The position numbers and the translations under genes were made by a program. 64,000 nucleotides of DNA from Galbula dea (lineage: Eukaryota > Chordata > Aves > Piciformes > Galbulidae): assembly GCA_013399015.1 (NCBI GenBank), contig VWZX01002953.1, forward strand, positions 248,001-312,000. Reading direction: 5' to 3'. The number at the start of each line of letters is the position of its first letter. The stretch's first letter is position 1. Below are positions 46,531 to 59,100 of the stretch, one piece after another. A model generated the notes under the pieces. That model ran no database searches and was not told the origin of the DNA. It was given only the letters and a program-made list of their open reading frames with translations.

Positions 46531-49500
46531 CTTCTTGGCCACTTAATCATGGGGTAGAAATTAACCAGGTTAAGCATATTGGTCTAGTTGCAATACAGAC
46601 AGATGCAGTCCAACTGTTCCTCTAGTTTCTGTGCTGGTTTTATATTTACTGGTCTAAAGGATACAAAAGTAAAAATGCTACATGTGGAGATAAATCAAGT
46701 GATGGCCAACAGAGTACAGGATATTTTGGTACCCTTTCTCCTGGGATTTCATCCTTCTAGAACACATGCAGTGTAAAAACAGAAAATGAAGATGAGATCA
46801 CAAGGAATAAATAACCTTCCCTCCCACGACCATTTTTGCATTTTAAAAAATATTGAAATCAGAATGTCCTCTAGAGGGCAACCTTTGCATGTATTTCATC
46901 TTGGAATACATCTTCACAGCTTATTTTAAAAAGTTTAGAGCTTACTGAAGGATCATTATTTTTTAAAAAAGCACACTAAACTTGCTACATAGAAAACCAA
47001 AAGTTTTACATCTACTCCTGCCCATGAGCAGTTATTTTGATATTAGTGCTAGAAAAAAGCTCCAGTGTTTCACTGGAGAGCCTTCTGGTATTACTTATTC
47101 AGTGGATATTTTCATCAAACTATAACTTCTAAGTTAACTGAGATTTATCCCAAACTAATTCACCTTCAAAGTAAAAGAACTCACTGCACCAGTGACCACA
47201 TCTTTAAACCAAAGCTACTTCTAACTACCAAAAATTCACACATCAGTAGATCGACTATTGACGTATGTCAAATTGTCAACTATTTTAAAACTGGCCAGTG
47301 CTCCTTGGTAGAAGCAAATAATTATCAGATAAAAGAGTTACTTAACTTTCTGAAGCAATTCAAAGTGTGTTCTTAGCTTCCAGAATTACCTAGTGATTTA
47401 GAAACAGATCATCATATGCTGTATTTCATTCCTAGTTTCTTTATTAACCATTACAGACACTCATCAGGCTAATGGGTACATCAGCAGCAGTCATCTGGTG
47501 TCAGTTGTTAGTTAAAGGTGTTCTTTTCAAAAGATCTATAACAGAGAGCCTTCTCTAAGCAGGAATTTTGAGCGATTTCTTACTTAACAACATAGCTGTT
47601 TTTGTTCAAATCTAGGGAATAGCAGAGCCATTATAGAAAAGGAGGCAAGGGCAGGACTTCACTTACGATGAAAATGAGAAAGATGAGTGCAAGAAGAGTA
47701 ACTATGCATAGGACTGTAAAACTGACCTAAACCAACTTCTTGAACATTTGAACAATTAAAAAATAATAATAATGCCAACTGTATTTGATAAGTATAGGAT
47801 AATATGAAACACTCCTAAAAGATCCATTTAGGCTGTTGGATGAACACTGGTATCTTTGTGTGAGCACTCATTCACAAGTCCTCTGCCTTCTCAAGAAACA
47901 TCAAAGGTGGCTTTCAGAAATACCAAATTTGAAACCCAGGAGCCTCTTCAACAAAGCTCTCAGAGTAACGTTTTTGTCGTAAATCTCAACATGCACAGGT
48001 ATCCCTCCCACACCCCATCAAAGCTCAGAACTCTGAAATCAAGTAACAGATTTATTGACAAATTACAGTATTTAGAAGCCAGACACACTCATGACTTCTG
48101 CTCTTAAGTCACATATATCTAATTATTCCAAAATATTTGATGTTGCCATCTTCAGCAGTTGTAACAGAAATAATGCTGTTGTTTTCCTTTATGGCCATAG
48201 CCCAATACAAATGTTAATTATTTTGTTGCTGGAAAAACATTAAAACATGTCAGTTTGTACCGCATATGTATGCAGAAGGATGCAGGTTCTATGCATACTG
48301 CAGGAGTGCAATAAGACTGACAGAAAAAGGAATTATTTTTCCAATGTAAGTCTTCCATGGAGTTATAGCTATCATAAAACAATGGTTTCTTAAACAGGCT
48401 GCTAAAATCACTTCTAATTCTTGATACAAAGTAGATGCACAAGCAGCTATAATAAAAATCTGTGTACTGAAAAAAAAAGGATAGACTTTTAAAAACAGGA
48501 TGAGAAGAGTTATTCATATGATTGAGCAAATATTTTTTTTAATACCTGGGTTCCCTTCCATCACTACACAAAATTTTTATATAAATATATGAATTCTGTT
48601 CTTGCAGACTTAAAAAGGCAGCATAATGGCTATCAGATACTACAGTTTGTCTCTTTGTCTTTACCAGTTTCAAAATACTGCAGAAGACTCACAGATCTCC
48701 CATTCTTCCTTCAGTGCACAGGAATCTGAATGACACTTAGAGTAACTATTTAAACATCATAAGAGGACACCTGAGGCTTAGTAGAAACCTGCATTAGGCA
48801 ACCAATACTAAAATTTTAGGATCTTTAGCTATCTAAACCCTAACTTGCATGGTCAGCTAGGATTCTTTATATAAAATACATTTTAAAGTTATTTTATTTA
48901 ATTCACTAACCTTTATGGTTTTATAATTTTTTAATCTTGATTTGCACAGGGATCTACGGCTTCCATAACATCTTTATTTGAGACTGGCACTTCTGAATTA
49001 AACTGGAAAGGATCATTTCAGAAGGTAAAAATCTATTCTTGACAAAGCTATTACTACTACTGTAAGGCAAAACCTCAGAACCCATTGTTTATACAAAATT
49101 CCATTATATAATTTCCTAATGTGGGGGAGCAGTGGGTATTTTTGTATGTTTTTGAAAGTTTGTAAATTTGTACAAAACCACTATTATTCCACTCAGAATT
49201 TCCTCAGCTTTAATCCTCTGGCATCAGAATCATCTTTACAACAATTCTTCTTTTACAAACAGAGGATTTTATCTTTAAGGGAGAAACAAACCACCTGATC
49301 TGATGTGTGAATAGCTAGAAGTTGTTTCTGGTGTTAGACAACAGTAGAGTAGTAAAAACTGGGCTATGATAAAAGAAAACCTCCTTCTATGAAGTTGGGG
49401 GGAACTCAAAAACTTGACTGTAAGCAGGAGTCAGTATTTCATCACACTAAAGTATGAAGAACATAGAGCAACATAAAAAAATACCTCTCCATGCTGGTCT

Positions 49501-49909
49501 TGGGGCATTTTTTTGGTGTTTTGTTGTTTCTTTTTTTGTTTTGGGTTTGTTTGTTTGTTATTTTAAACTTATGGTACCAGTCACTTAAAGCTGCTGTTAT
49601 AATGCCTCTATAATACGACAGTGACATATCATTTTACTATTTGTTTAGTTCAAAATGGAAAAAATGCTCTAAATGCAGAGCATCTTGTTTTGTTGTACTT
49701 GCATTCTGGTTGGAACACTCCCTAAACATCAGTTGCTACCATTTCCTGCAGAATAGACACAAGTAGAACCACATCTCTTAACTTTACAAGAAAGAATAAC
49801 GCAATTCTCTGACAGCCCCAAGAAAGAAACACTTTCCATTCCAGTGGTGAAGGCAAGAGGAGGTGGTCACACTCACCCCTAACTGCCTGTCTCTGCCGAC
49901 ATGCTCAGG
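46531..49909. other. GPR155 3' UTR and SCRN3-GPR155 tail-to-tail interval
   Basis: AT-rich, with no open frame of known family. Minus-strand AATAAA candidates (TTTATT on +) lie at 48973-48978, 48893-48898 and 47440-47445; I cannot say which ends GPR155. One exon-like segment on the + strand (48950-49024) is listed separately. Confidence 0.45.
48950..49024 (+). other. Exon-like open segment of unknown identity
   Basis: A 75-nt segment between a good acceptor (TTTTTTAATCTTGATTTGCACAG) and a GTAAAA donor. It is open in phase 0 for 25 codons, reading GSTASITSLFETGT and ending KGSFQK. The phase fits the SCRN3 exon 6/7 junction, so it could be an alternative SCRN3 exon, but it lies 5 kb beyond the normal last exon. 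A chance match is also likely. I recognise no family. Confidence 0.2.
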
Positions 49910-50132
49910 TCAATGGCTCTCCACTGCAACTGACCTCTTAGGAAGAAAGCGGTAATACAAATATTCATCCCTAAATTCAAACTCATTTGTAATATGCTGG
50001 ACGACGCCTCCCTTCATCAGTCTGTCTCCGTACATCACAGCTTCACCACGGTCAGAGGCAAGGCCAACTTGCATGAGCCAGTTCACCAGGTCACAGCCAA
50101 AGAAGATGCCAGTGGAGATCTTTGCACCACAC
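49910..50132 (-). CDS. GPR155: GPR155 last exon: DEP domain and short C-terminus
   Basis: The acceptor TTTGACATACAG is followed by GTGTGGTGCAAAG, completing R and continuing CGAKISTGIFFGCDLVNWL...GLASDRGEAVMYGDRL...YRFL. After the domain only PKRSVAVESH precedes the stop (TGA, 49912-49910). The mammalian tail, as I recall it, is roughly 25-30 residues longer. Confidence 0.94.
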
Positions 50133-53100
50133 CTGTATGTCAAAGGAATGATTCACCCACATGTTCTGTAAATCTGGTATCACCACTGCACGATGGGGAA
50201 AGGCAAGGAAAAATAGCAGGAAACAAGGAAAGACATCATGGTAGTTAAGAGCATGTTAGAAGAGCATTTGCAAGATTTGTCTATTAGGGACATGCCAATG
50301 TTCACTACCTTTTCCTACAGACATTTCAATGAGAGGCAAAACATATGCAGAAAGTTATTTTAGGCTGTGCAATTATGAAATAAACTTCTGTGAAAATAAG
50401 TGGCCATTTTCCTAAAACCATGCACAATGTAATTCTATTTCTTGGATACTTACTTCCCATGTACTCATTGGCATGACTTCTGCAGAAAAATACCTGATTT
50501 GAGTGCAGCACACCCACAGCAATAGGGACTCACTCTGCACTTTAATTCCATTTTATAATTTCTCTGCAGCTTTAAACAGACAGTAACTGCCTGCATATAT
50601 TGTAAACAAAAAACATTTAATGTGCATATCCAGTTAAATATTTACCGCACAGGCAGTAGTAAGAATAAGCAAAACCTTTAAAGCAAGACTGAACTTATTT
50701 TCTTTTAGGTATTTATAAGGTAACCTCACTAACATCCACCTAGTTGCAGTAAAAATACCATTCAGAAATTTACCTGCAGCAATGAATGTTTCTAGTTACC
50801 TAAAATGTGCTCTATGGAAACCAAGCTCAGCATTTCAGAAGATGATTAATAGCTACACAAGACAACAAAACCCAAACTTCTTTCTCTATTTCTTTTAGGT
50901 TAAAAGCAGCAGTAACACAGAGCAAGTGTTAACATCTATTAGCAGAGCAGCAAAAAAGTAAAATAAAAATCCATGATTACAAGGACTTAATTACAGTATA
51001 TTTAAATCAAACAGGATAGGATCAAATCAATGTTTAAAATGAAAAGATAAATGCTTTTAACTCACAAGGAGAAATAAGACATGAAACTAGTTCCACACAA
51101 ACATAATATTAAAACAATTAAGCAACAAATGCCAGATTTTGATGTCAAGTGGATATATGATCAATAAAAATCCACAAAGTCCAACCAAATGAACAGCCCC
51201 TAAAGCCCAAGAAACCACAACAGCAGCAGAGGCACAGGAAACACCTTTGTAAAACCCATCCTATTTCATAACAAACACTTTCCAATATATCTTTTCTGTC
51301 TGGCATGAAAGAAGCAAGTCTGTGAACTGCCACAGTTCATTTTTTCCTAAATGGATAACTTTATTACTTCATTTCTTATGGAATATTACTGACTTCTGCA
51401 GAGACCATACAAAATCATGATGCTGCCAAACCCAGTTCTGGAATGTAGTTTCAGACTATGTGACCACTGCAAGACCACCCCATCCTGCCAAACTAGTCCT
51501 ACTTAAAAGCTCACAAGACAAGACAAGTAGAAGTGTCCTTTTAGAACAGTTCTTCATGTCTATACTTCATACAGTAAGTATTTAAATTAAAGCAAGATCT
51601 TGTTCAAATTCCTGCTGCTTCTGTCTGCATTTCTCTTCTCATCCACCTACAAACACCTGAATGCATCATCTTTGATTTGGGTACCATAATTTGCCTCTAA
51701 AAGCTTTGCTGATCTCATAAAATAATGTTTAGGTCTCACAAGAGGAATGAGCAAATGAACTTGTATGAAGTCAGAAGGTGTAAAGGTCCTAAACCCACTA
51801 TAATCTCACATATTGAGTGGCCTCTGGGTACACTGACATCAGTTACAACAATTGTGCCTCCTGTAAAAGCTGTTTATTAGTAAACATTCAGTCACATAAA
51901 TACTGACACCTTCTTAATCTCAAAACAAAACAAATGAAGGGTTTCAAGTTTGGTAAGACTCAAGACACACATTCTACTACAGGCATTATCGTATACATTT
52001 CTTCAGAAAGATTTTCTCCCCTGAACTCCAGCTAAATGCAAAAACTGGGGCAATGCCTTAATGACATAAACCTTTTTATAGTTTATATGAAACACAGATG
52101 GGATGGTGCACCCCAGTGTTTCAGTGTAAGACTAGAAACACTTCTCTGTTTCTACTAAATTCTTCATCCTCACCTTAAGATTTGAATAAATATTCCACCA
52201 TAGACATCACCCACAGGCAGATTAAACTGCTTTTCATTATTTCCAAAAGGTGAGCTATGACCTTTGTAACAGGTTATATGTGCAAGGAGGAACCTTACCT
52301 TCTGCCTCTAACAATGCTTTTGACACAGTGATCTCTATGGTAACGAACAAACTGTTGGCAGGTCATCCTGATTTCCTCAGGTACAGAGGGATCTCTGTGC
52401 CCTGTTGCTTCTCTTCCTCCCCAGAAAAATTCAAGTCTTAAAAAAGAAAAAAAAAAAGAAAGAAAAAAACCCTCCTTAAAACAAGTGAATTAACCAGAGA
52501 CATTTCTAAGGAAACTGCAAATGACAGAACAGAATTCATAGAAAGTTTATCACAACTGTTTTACTGCTTCTGTGCCCAATACTTTATGTACAATCTTCCC
52601 AATATACTTGCATGGTCTTTGTACACTGAGAGTTTTATGGCAGGCTCAGTGAGAAGGAAAAGCAGAGAGTAGCTGAGAGCCAGCTTTAGCTGCTGGACTC
52701 ACACCACAACCAGCTAGCCCTAAGTTAAAGATAGCTTGGTACAATCTATGCCTCCACCGTGAAAGTGTCTATCCACACAAAGTACCTGCATGAGGTTATG
52801 ATTGCAGGATTTTAACACTGATGACAGAATCTAGTTCAGCATTCACATTTAAGTTTTAATTTATCAGCTGAAATTATTTCTGAAGATACATCATCTCACT
52901 GATCCAATCACATGCTTCACCACCATTTGCCAAAGATTTTGTCTATAGCGAGCCGGTGGGATTTTTGTCTTGGGAGCATCATTAGGACAGCAGTAAAAAC
53001 TCATGTACAGTGAATGGCAATTAGTTCTCCACAAGTGGGAGAGAAATGAAATTTGGAAGATTGAACAAACAGGAAATGGAATGCAATAGCTCTGAACACT

Positions 53101-56100
53101 CAATACCCTTCAAAATTATTATTATTATTAATAATTAAGTTTATAGGTATAAGTGTAAAGATTCTACTTACCTTCGCTTGAATGGCAGAATGATTAAATG
53201 CTTATCTAAGCCAAAAATACCAAAGCAAATGAAGCCCTAGAGAATAAAATATAAAAACATTATGCAGAACGTTTGGTTTCTTGAAAAGTATCCCTCTTCT
53301 CTAGATATAATTCAAAATGCATTTTTTTTTCTGCTTTAATTTTCATTTGAGCCTTAAAAAGACAGAGTAATACACAACAGTCCATCAAAGAAACTCTTCA
53401 AGAAATAGTTCGGTAAACCTAATGCTGTGAAATACCACCTGACCCTGAAGGATAACTGGTTACCCTTACACAGCCAGTTACTTAAATCCGTTAACATCAA
53501 GAAAAAACTGCTTACTGTGGCTTGAATACTAGGATGTGCAAATGCTCTCTAGTTAATTCACTTTTCTGTGCTGCTTTTGTATCAAAACTACTATCATTAC
53601 TTGATACTGCAGTGTATCCTGTAGGCACACCTGTCCACAGATCTGTAAAACATTCCTCTAGTATGTGTATTAACTCTGCTTTGCTTTCACCTTCATAGAT
53701 AAACAAAGCTACCTTGTGTCACTTTGCACTGAAATAGGCTATGTGTATCTGGAACAATTATATATCTGTCAGCTATTAGTTAATGGTGCTGTAACTTAAA
53801 CTGAAGAAATAATAACTTAAAGCCTTACAGCAAAAGCATCCATGTAGCCGTCTTGCACCAATTTAGTTATACTGGTATAACTCCACAGAAGTGACACCAG
53901 TGAAGCTTTCTGGTACAAAGAAGGCTCAATTTCAATTTCAATCCTACTCAATTTCCATAGGCATTTGGCATCCAGTTGTCATTTGTACCTTTGAAAGCGT
54001 TCATGCACATAAAAGACATGCATTAGGAGAAGAAAGCCATCAAAGCAAAAGAAAAGGCTTGAGGAAAAAACCACAAAACAAGGTAAGGAGCTGATGACTT
54101 CAGCACTGTTTGAGGACTCCAACTTGCAGCGCTTGTAACAGTATCTGCTGCAATACCTACTAAAAACACCATTTTCAGAACAAACATTGATACATACCTG
54201 ACCAAAATTAAACACAGCACAGAAGAACTGCAATTCCACATACAGCCTTCCAGGCTCTTGGTTGAACAGCCACCACAAACAACTGGAAAGATTCTGGTAA
54301 GAAAAAAACCAAACAACAAACAACAAAATCCACAAACCTGACCTCACTGTCAAAAATCAAAAGCACTTTTAGTCTTTACATGCACATTTGCACAATTTTT
54401 ACTGCCTTTATGTAACAAACGATTCAGATAAAGACAAATAAAAGGGAAAAACCACCTTAAAACACCATTTTTGTTAGGCTTAATAACTGTAGGGAGGAAA
54501 GAGTTAGTTTGGTTTTAAACAAAATACTGCAAATTGTGCTGGTGTAGAGGTCCTGCCCTTTTACATGTTTACATAAGGAACTTGGCTTAAGAATACTTAG
54601 GGATTCAACTTAACACAGACAATATTAGCCCAGACAGATTTGCAGTATTTGTCTTCAGGCAGGTTTAGCTGAGAGCAGTGCTTTCAACATATTTTCTGCG
54701 TAGCTAAGATTATGTTAAGCTGAAGCACATACCACTTGAGCTATTTTAGATGCCTGAAAGAAGAAAAAAAACCCTCCAAAGTTAAGTCCTTTGGGTGAAA
54801 AGGCTAATTCTTTCATGTAACTGTCTCATTTCATAGTATCTATGCAATCATTCAGACACAACTAAAATAGAGGCTAACATTTGGGGCATCTCTTAAATAC
54901 AGAAGATGTAAAAAAAAAATAGTATGGAATAGTGGATACAGGAAACTTGAGAGAAGGAAAACTTCGATTTTATAATTTAACTATTACCCTACATAGTTGT
55001 GCCACAGTGTCTTGCTTTGCAGCATCGTGTACTTGTGCCATATTATTTTCTATTTAAAATAAAATGTTCCCCTGTAACTGTCATCCACAAGAAGATCAAT
55101 TTTGAGCATTACATTCAAACAGAGAGAGTTTCCTCATCTTTGTCACAGTTAAAAATTCAGACTATAGCCATAATGCACTACATCCTGTTTTTTCCACACT
55201 TTTACACAGAAGCAGTCACTTTCACAGCTGGGATCTAGTTAGCAATGATGCTTGGAAACACCAGCTTAGCTACCTTGCCTCCAAACCACCAGTAAAAGCA
55301 GCAAAATTCATTTTCTCATTTCAAATAAAGTCTTACATTATTCTTCATTACTAAAGCACTTCAGAGAAATCCCAAGTTCCAAATATAAACATGATGAGAT
55401 GGAACAATTTTTGTACAGTCTCCTTCAGAAGTAGAGTTCACTTTGTATTTTTAATTGATTATTGTCTAGAAAAGAAGACTAGCTCTTGAGCAAAATGGGA
55501 AGATAGGCAGTAGTGACAAATTAATTACTAAATGATATAATTGCACTTTTTTTCCCTTTAGGGTTCTCCAGCATGGCTTGCTCACTAATACAATCAATCT
55601 TCACTTGCCTTTAACTTATGGCATGGGACAGAATTTGAATTCCCTCTTCCAGTAAGGGACCAAAATAAAGCCTCTAATTTAATGACATTTTACATGAGTA
55701 AGTCAAGATTTTTTCTGTCTATATAGCTTTCCTAAAAATCATTCCACCTCAATGACTTAAACAACATGAGAAGAAAAAATATTTACAGCAAACAGGCCAA
55801 CAATAAGAAGCAAGCACAGCAGCACATGTCTGGCCAGCTGTTTGTCTCCGGTCTGCAGAAGCTGTTCTTCCTGAGCCAATACACAGGTTTGAGCATTGCA
55901 ATGATTCACACACTGATCAGCTGAAAAACAAGAATTTATCATTAGGCTTCTAACTTATGAACTCCATGAGCAAATTTGTTGATGCAAATTGCTGAGTTAA
56001 ATTACCTTGTTAAGTATCTGTACTGAAGTCACACACACAAAATACTGGCTTTGACAATAACCTGTTCAGATATCTATTCTCAAATGAAACAGTAGTTTAC

Positions 56101-59100
56101 AAACGCTCCTAAACCTGAGAAGTTTTTTGCCACAGAACTCTTCTGTCAAAGGTTTAACAGAAACTTAAAGTTGTGGTAGATATTTACAAAACACTACTAG
56201 AAATAACCAAAAAAAAAGAGCAATTCCTTAGAACAGTTTTTAAACTTAGAATTTATTTCTGGAATAAATATTTCAAACAAACCACCAGCTCTAATGTTTT
56301 TACTCTGTATTTCAGTGTTGTTGAGCTCTAAGATCAGATGATCAACCATATTTATTTCAGTTTTGACTGTGTTTTTAAGACGGTATACCAAAACACTATC
56401 ACAATTTTCTCTATCAAAAGAGCAAAACACATAGAGAATGGATGCTGCTTTTCTGGAGTTCTAAGGAATTCTGAGTATCTTCCTGTAGATGGCAGTGAAA
56501 AACTTCCTGGCATGTACATACCTAAGTATTTGCATCAGATACCTGTTGTAGCAGTTCAGTAGAATAGCAGAAGGATAGCAATTGTTGCAGCTGAAGTTAC
56601 ACAAGTGTATCCATTATAATTTGCTTTTACTGACTTATAATTCTGAAGTGTTCACTCAGTAGGTTGAAAAAAAAAATATGTCCACTCAATCATAAGATAT
56701 TTTCTACCTTATCATTTAGGATAAGAAAATTAAATTGGCCTTCCTCTATCACTGAAAGACATTCTCATGGTGCTTGTCTGAATTACTTGATAGGTAAAAT
56801 AGTTGGCAGTATGTCGAAAGCTAGCATTTCAAGAGCAGGGACATAACCAAGTATGTTTCAGTGTGAAATATTTATCTTTTTTGAAAGTTATGTTGAATCC
56901 AAGCAAAGCATAAGGATATGAACTTCCTTGTTTAGGATGCAAAAAACCCAAGAAAAACAGGAAAATTAGAAAGCTTGCACTGTAGCTAGCTTTGATTATT
57001 GAAAGCCAAACATGATGAGAAGGGGCTGAATACGCAGTTTTCCATCAGGTGCTGAACAGTCACTTTCGAACCTTTTTTTCTACTTTAGTGACTTCCTAGG
57101 GCCCTCCTTAGTCAATTTTTTCCATCCCTCTCTCCTAGGCATGAATAGTGCAGTAAGGACACTTGATCTAATCTGCAGTCCTCTAGATCTCATTCAGGTT
57201 TCTCACTTAAAACCCAATTACTAATAACTATCAGGCAGAAAAGAAGAAACATGTAACAGATTGCTTAAAACTTGAATTTAATTGGAAATATAAGTTATCC
57301 AAGTCGAGTTGAGAGAACAACAGCTCAAACAGTAATTTTGTGAGAACTACATATATAAATGCTGTGGAAGAGTTTGTAGTATTTAAACAAGGAGATATTA
57401 CTGTTTTACCTGTCTCAATCGGAGGAACCTTGCTTTCAGCAGAATTTGCCACTGCTTTGCTGTCTCTAGCACAGGATAATTCACCATTTGTTGTTTGACA
57501 AGAACAGCAACCTATTAAGCACACACAGTAACAGGACAGTTAGCTTCTTTCACTAACAATTTATTTTCCAAGTCTAACAATATATTCTATACAGCTTTAA
57601 TTGTTATACTCAAAAATAACCCAAAAGGAAAAAGCAGACTTAATTTTTCCAATTTGCTGAAAGGGTATATGGGCTACACTACTAATAGATACAAATACTT
57701 TAAAAAGCACTACTACCATGAAAGCCACACAGGTACTTTAAGCTACAGAGAAGTGATCAGAAAGGCTACATGCAGACAAGGAGGAAGAAACACATTGAGT
57801 AGCAATCCTGCTGACAAGTAATTCTCAGAGAGACAGTTTAGTAGGCAAGCAATCTAAGACACTGAGCAAACTGCATTGATCACATCTTTACCAAGATACC
57901 AGTACTTACATAAAAAAAGCATACACATGCCTTTTTTCCTGCACACTTCCCCCACCCTTACACTGATAATCAAACTTTCCTTAGAAACCTAAATCTTCGG
58001 ACAGTTACACTACAACAGAATAAAACCTAGATGTAACACTTGAAGGTGTAACCAATTGTTCTTCCAGGTCAGAATTAAATCTGGAACATTATTTTATTGC
58101 ATACCATGCCATTTATTCTTTTACAAATGCATTTTCTCTACCTCCTTCTGCAGATAGTTGTGCAGAAGATCCTGGAGAAGACTGAAGCACAGTGGCTGAA
58201 ACTCGATTCCCCTCAGTCTGGTCCACCTCAACCTCCTCCCCTTGGCTACGTGGTGAATACGGGTTCAATACCTCATAGCTTGACTCTTGCCTATTTCTGT
58301 TCACGCACATGAGTGAGATACCTGACATCAATATGCTGATGAACAGGATCACTGCTGTGGTAATTATCTGTTAAGAGAGCAAAGAAAATACTCTTGAACA
58401 CAAAACAGAAGAAAACAGTTGCATATAGTCTTTCTAATTTCTTTTCTTTCCTAAATATACTAACAAATGCATCTGTGTAAGACAGTTTTCTCTATTTACT
58501 GCTCTTGCACCTTATGGCACTGAAAGAGTACATGAGACTGACTACTCTTCCTTGCCTGAGTAACTAAGCTTTTGTTGTTGTATTTTGTTTGGGTTTTTTG
58601 TTTGTTTTGTTTAAGTGGGTACCCCTATTTCCCATGGAAACCAAAAACCACCCCACCATCGTCTTTTTCCTCATGATCATTTTTGCTTCAGTTTAAGTTC
58701 TGTTCAGGTATCTTTTACTTCCAAAAAGGAATGTGCTTTTGTAACCCTCTGGCACTGCTCAATTTCCATGCTTTCACCAATGGGAGCATCTTATTAATCA
58801 GCCTCTCCTTCTAATCATCTGCCACTGATACCTAGAGCCCACTCTGAGGCTATATAATACTTGGAAAAGTGCCACATGAATAATTCTAAGACTCATAGTC
58901 TCTATACCCATAAGAAAGACAGAAGGAAAATATGACAAATATCTATGCTAGTACACTTTACATGCTCTGATAAGAGGAAATACTTATTGGAAAAAAAAGG
59001 TAGTTAGGGCTCAGGGACTTCCAATCCACGATTGTGAAGAGAAGTCTCCCACAGTGCAAGCAGTTACTGCTATGCAGGTAGTGTAGATCCCATCTATTAC

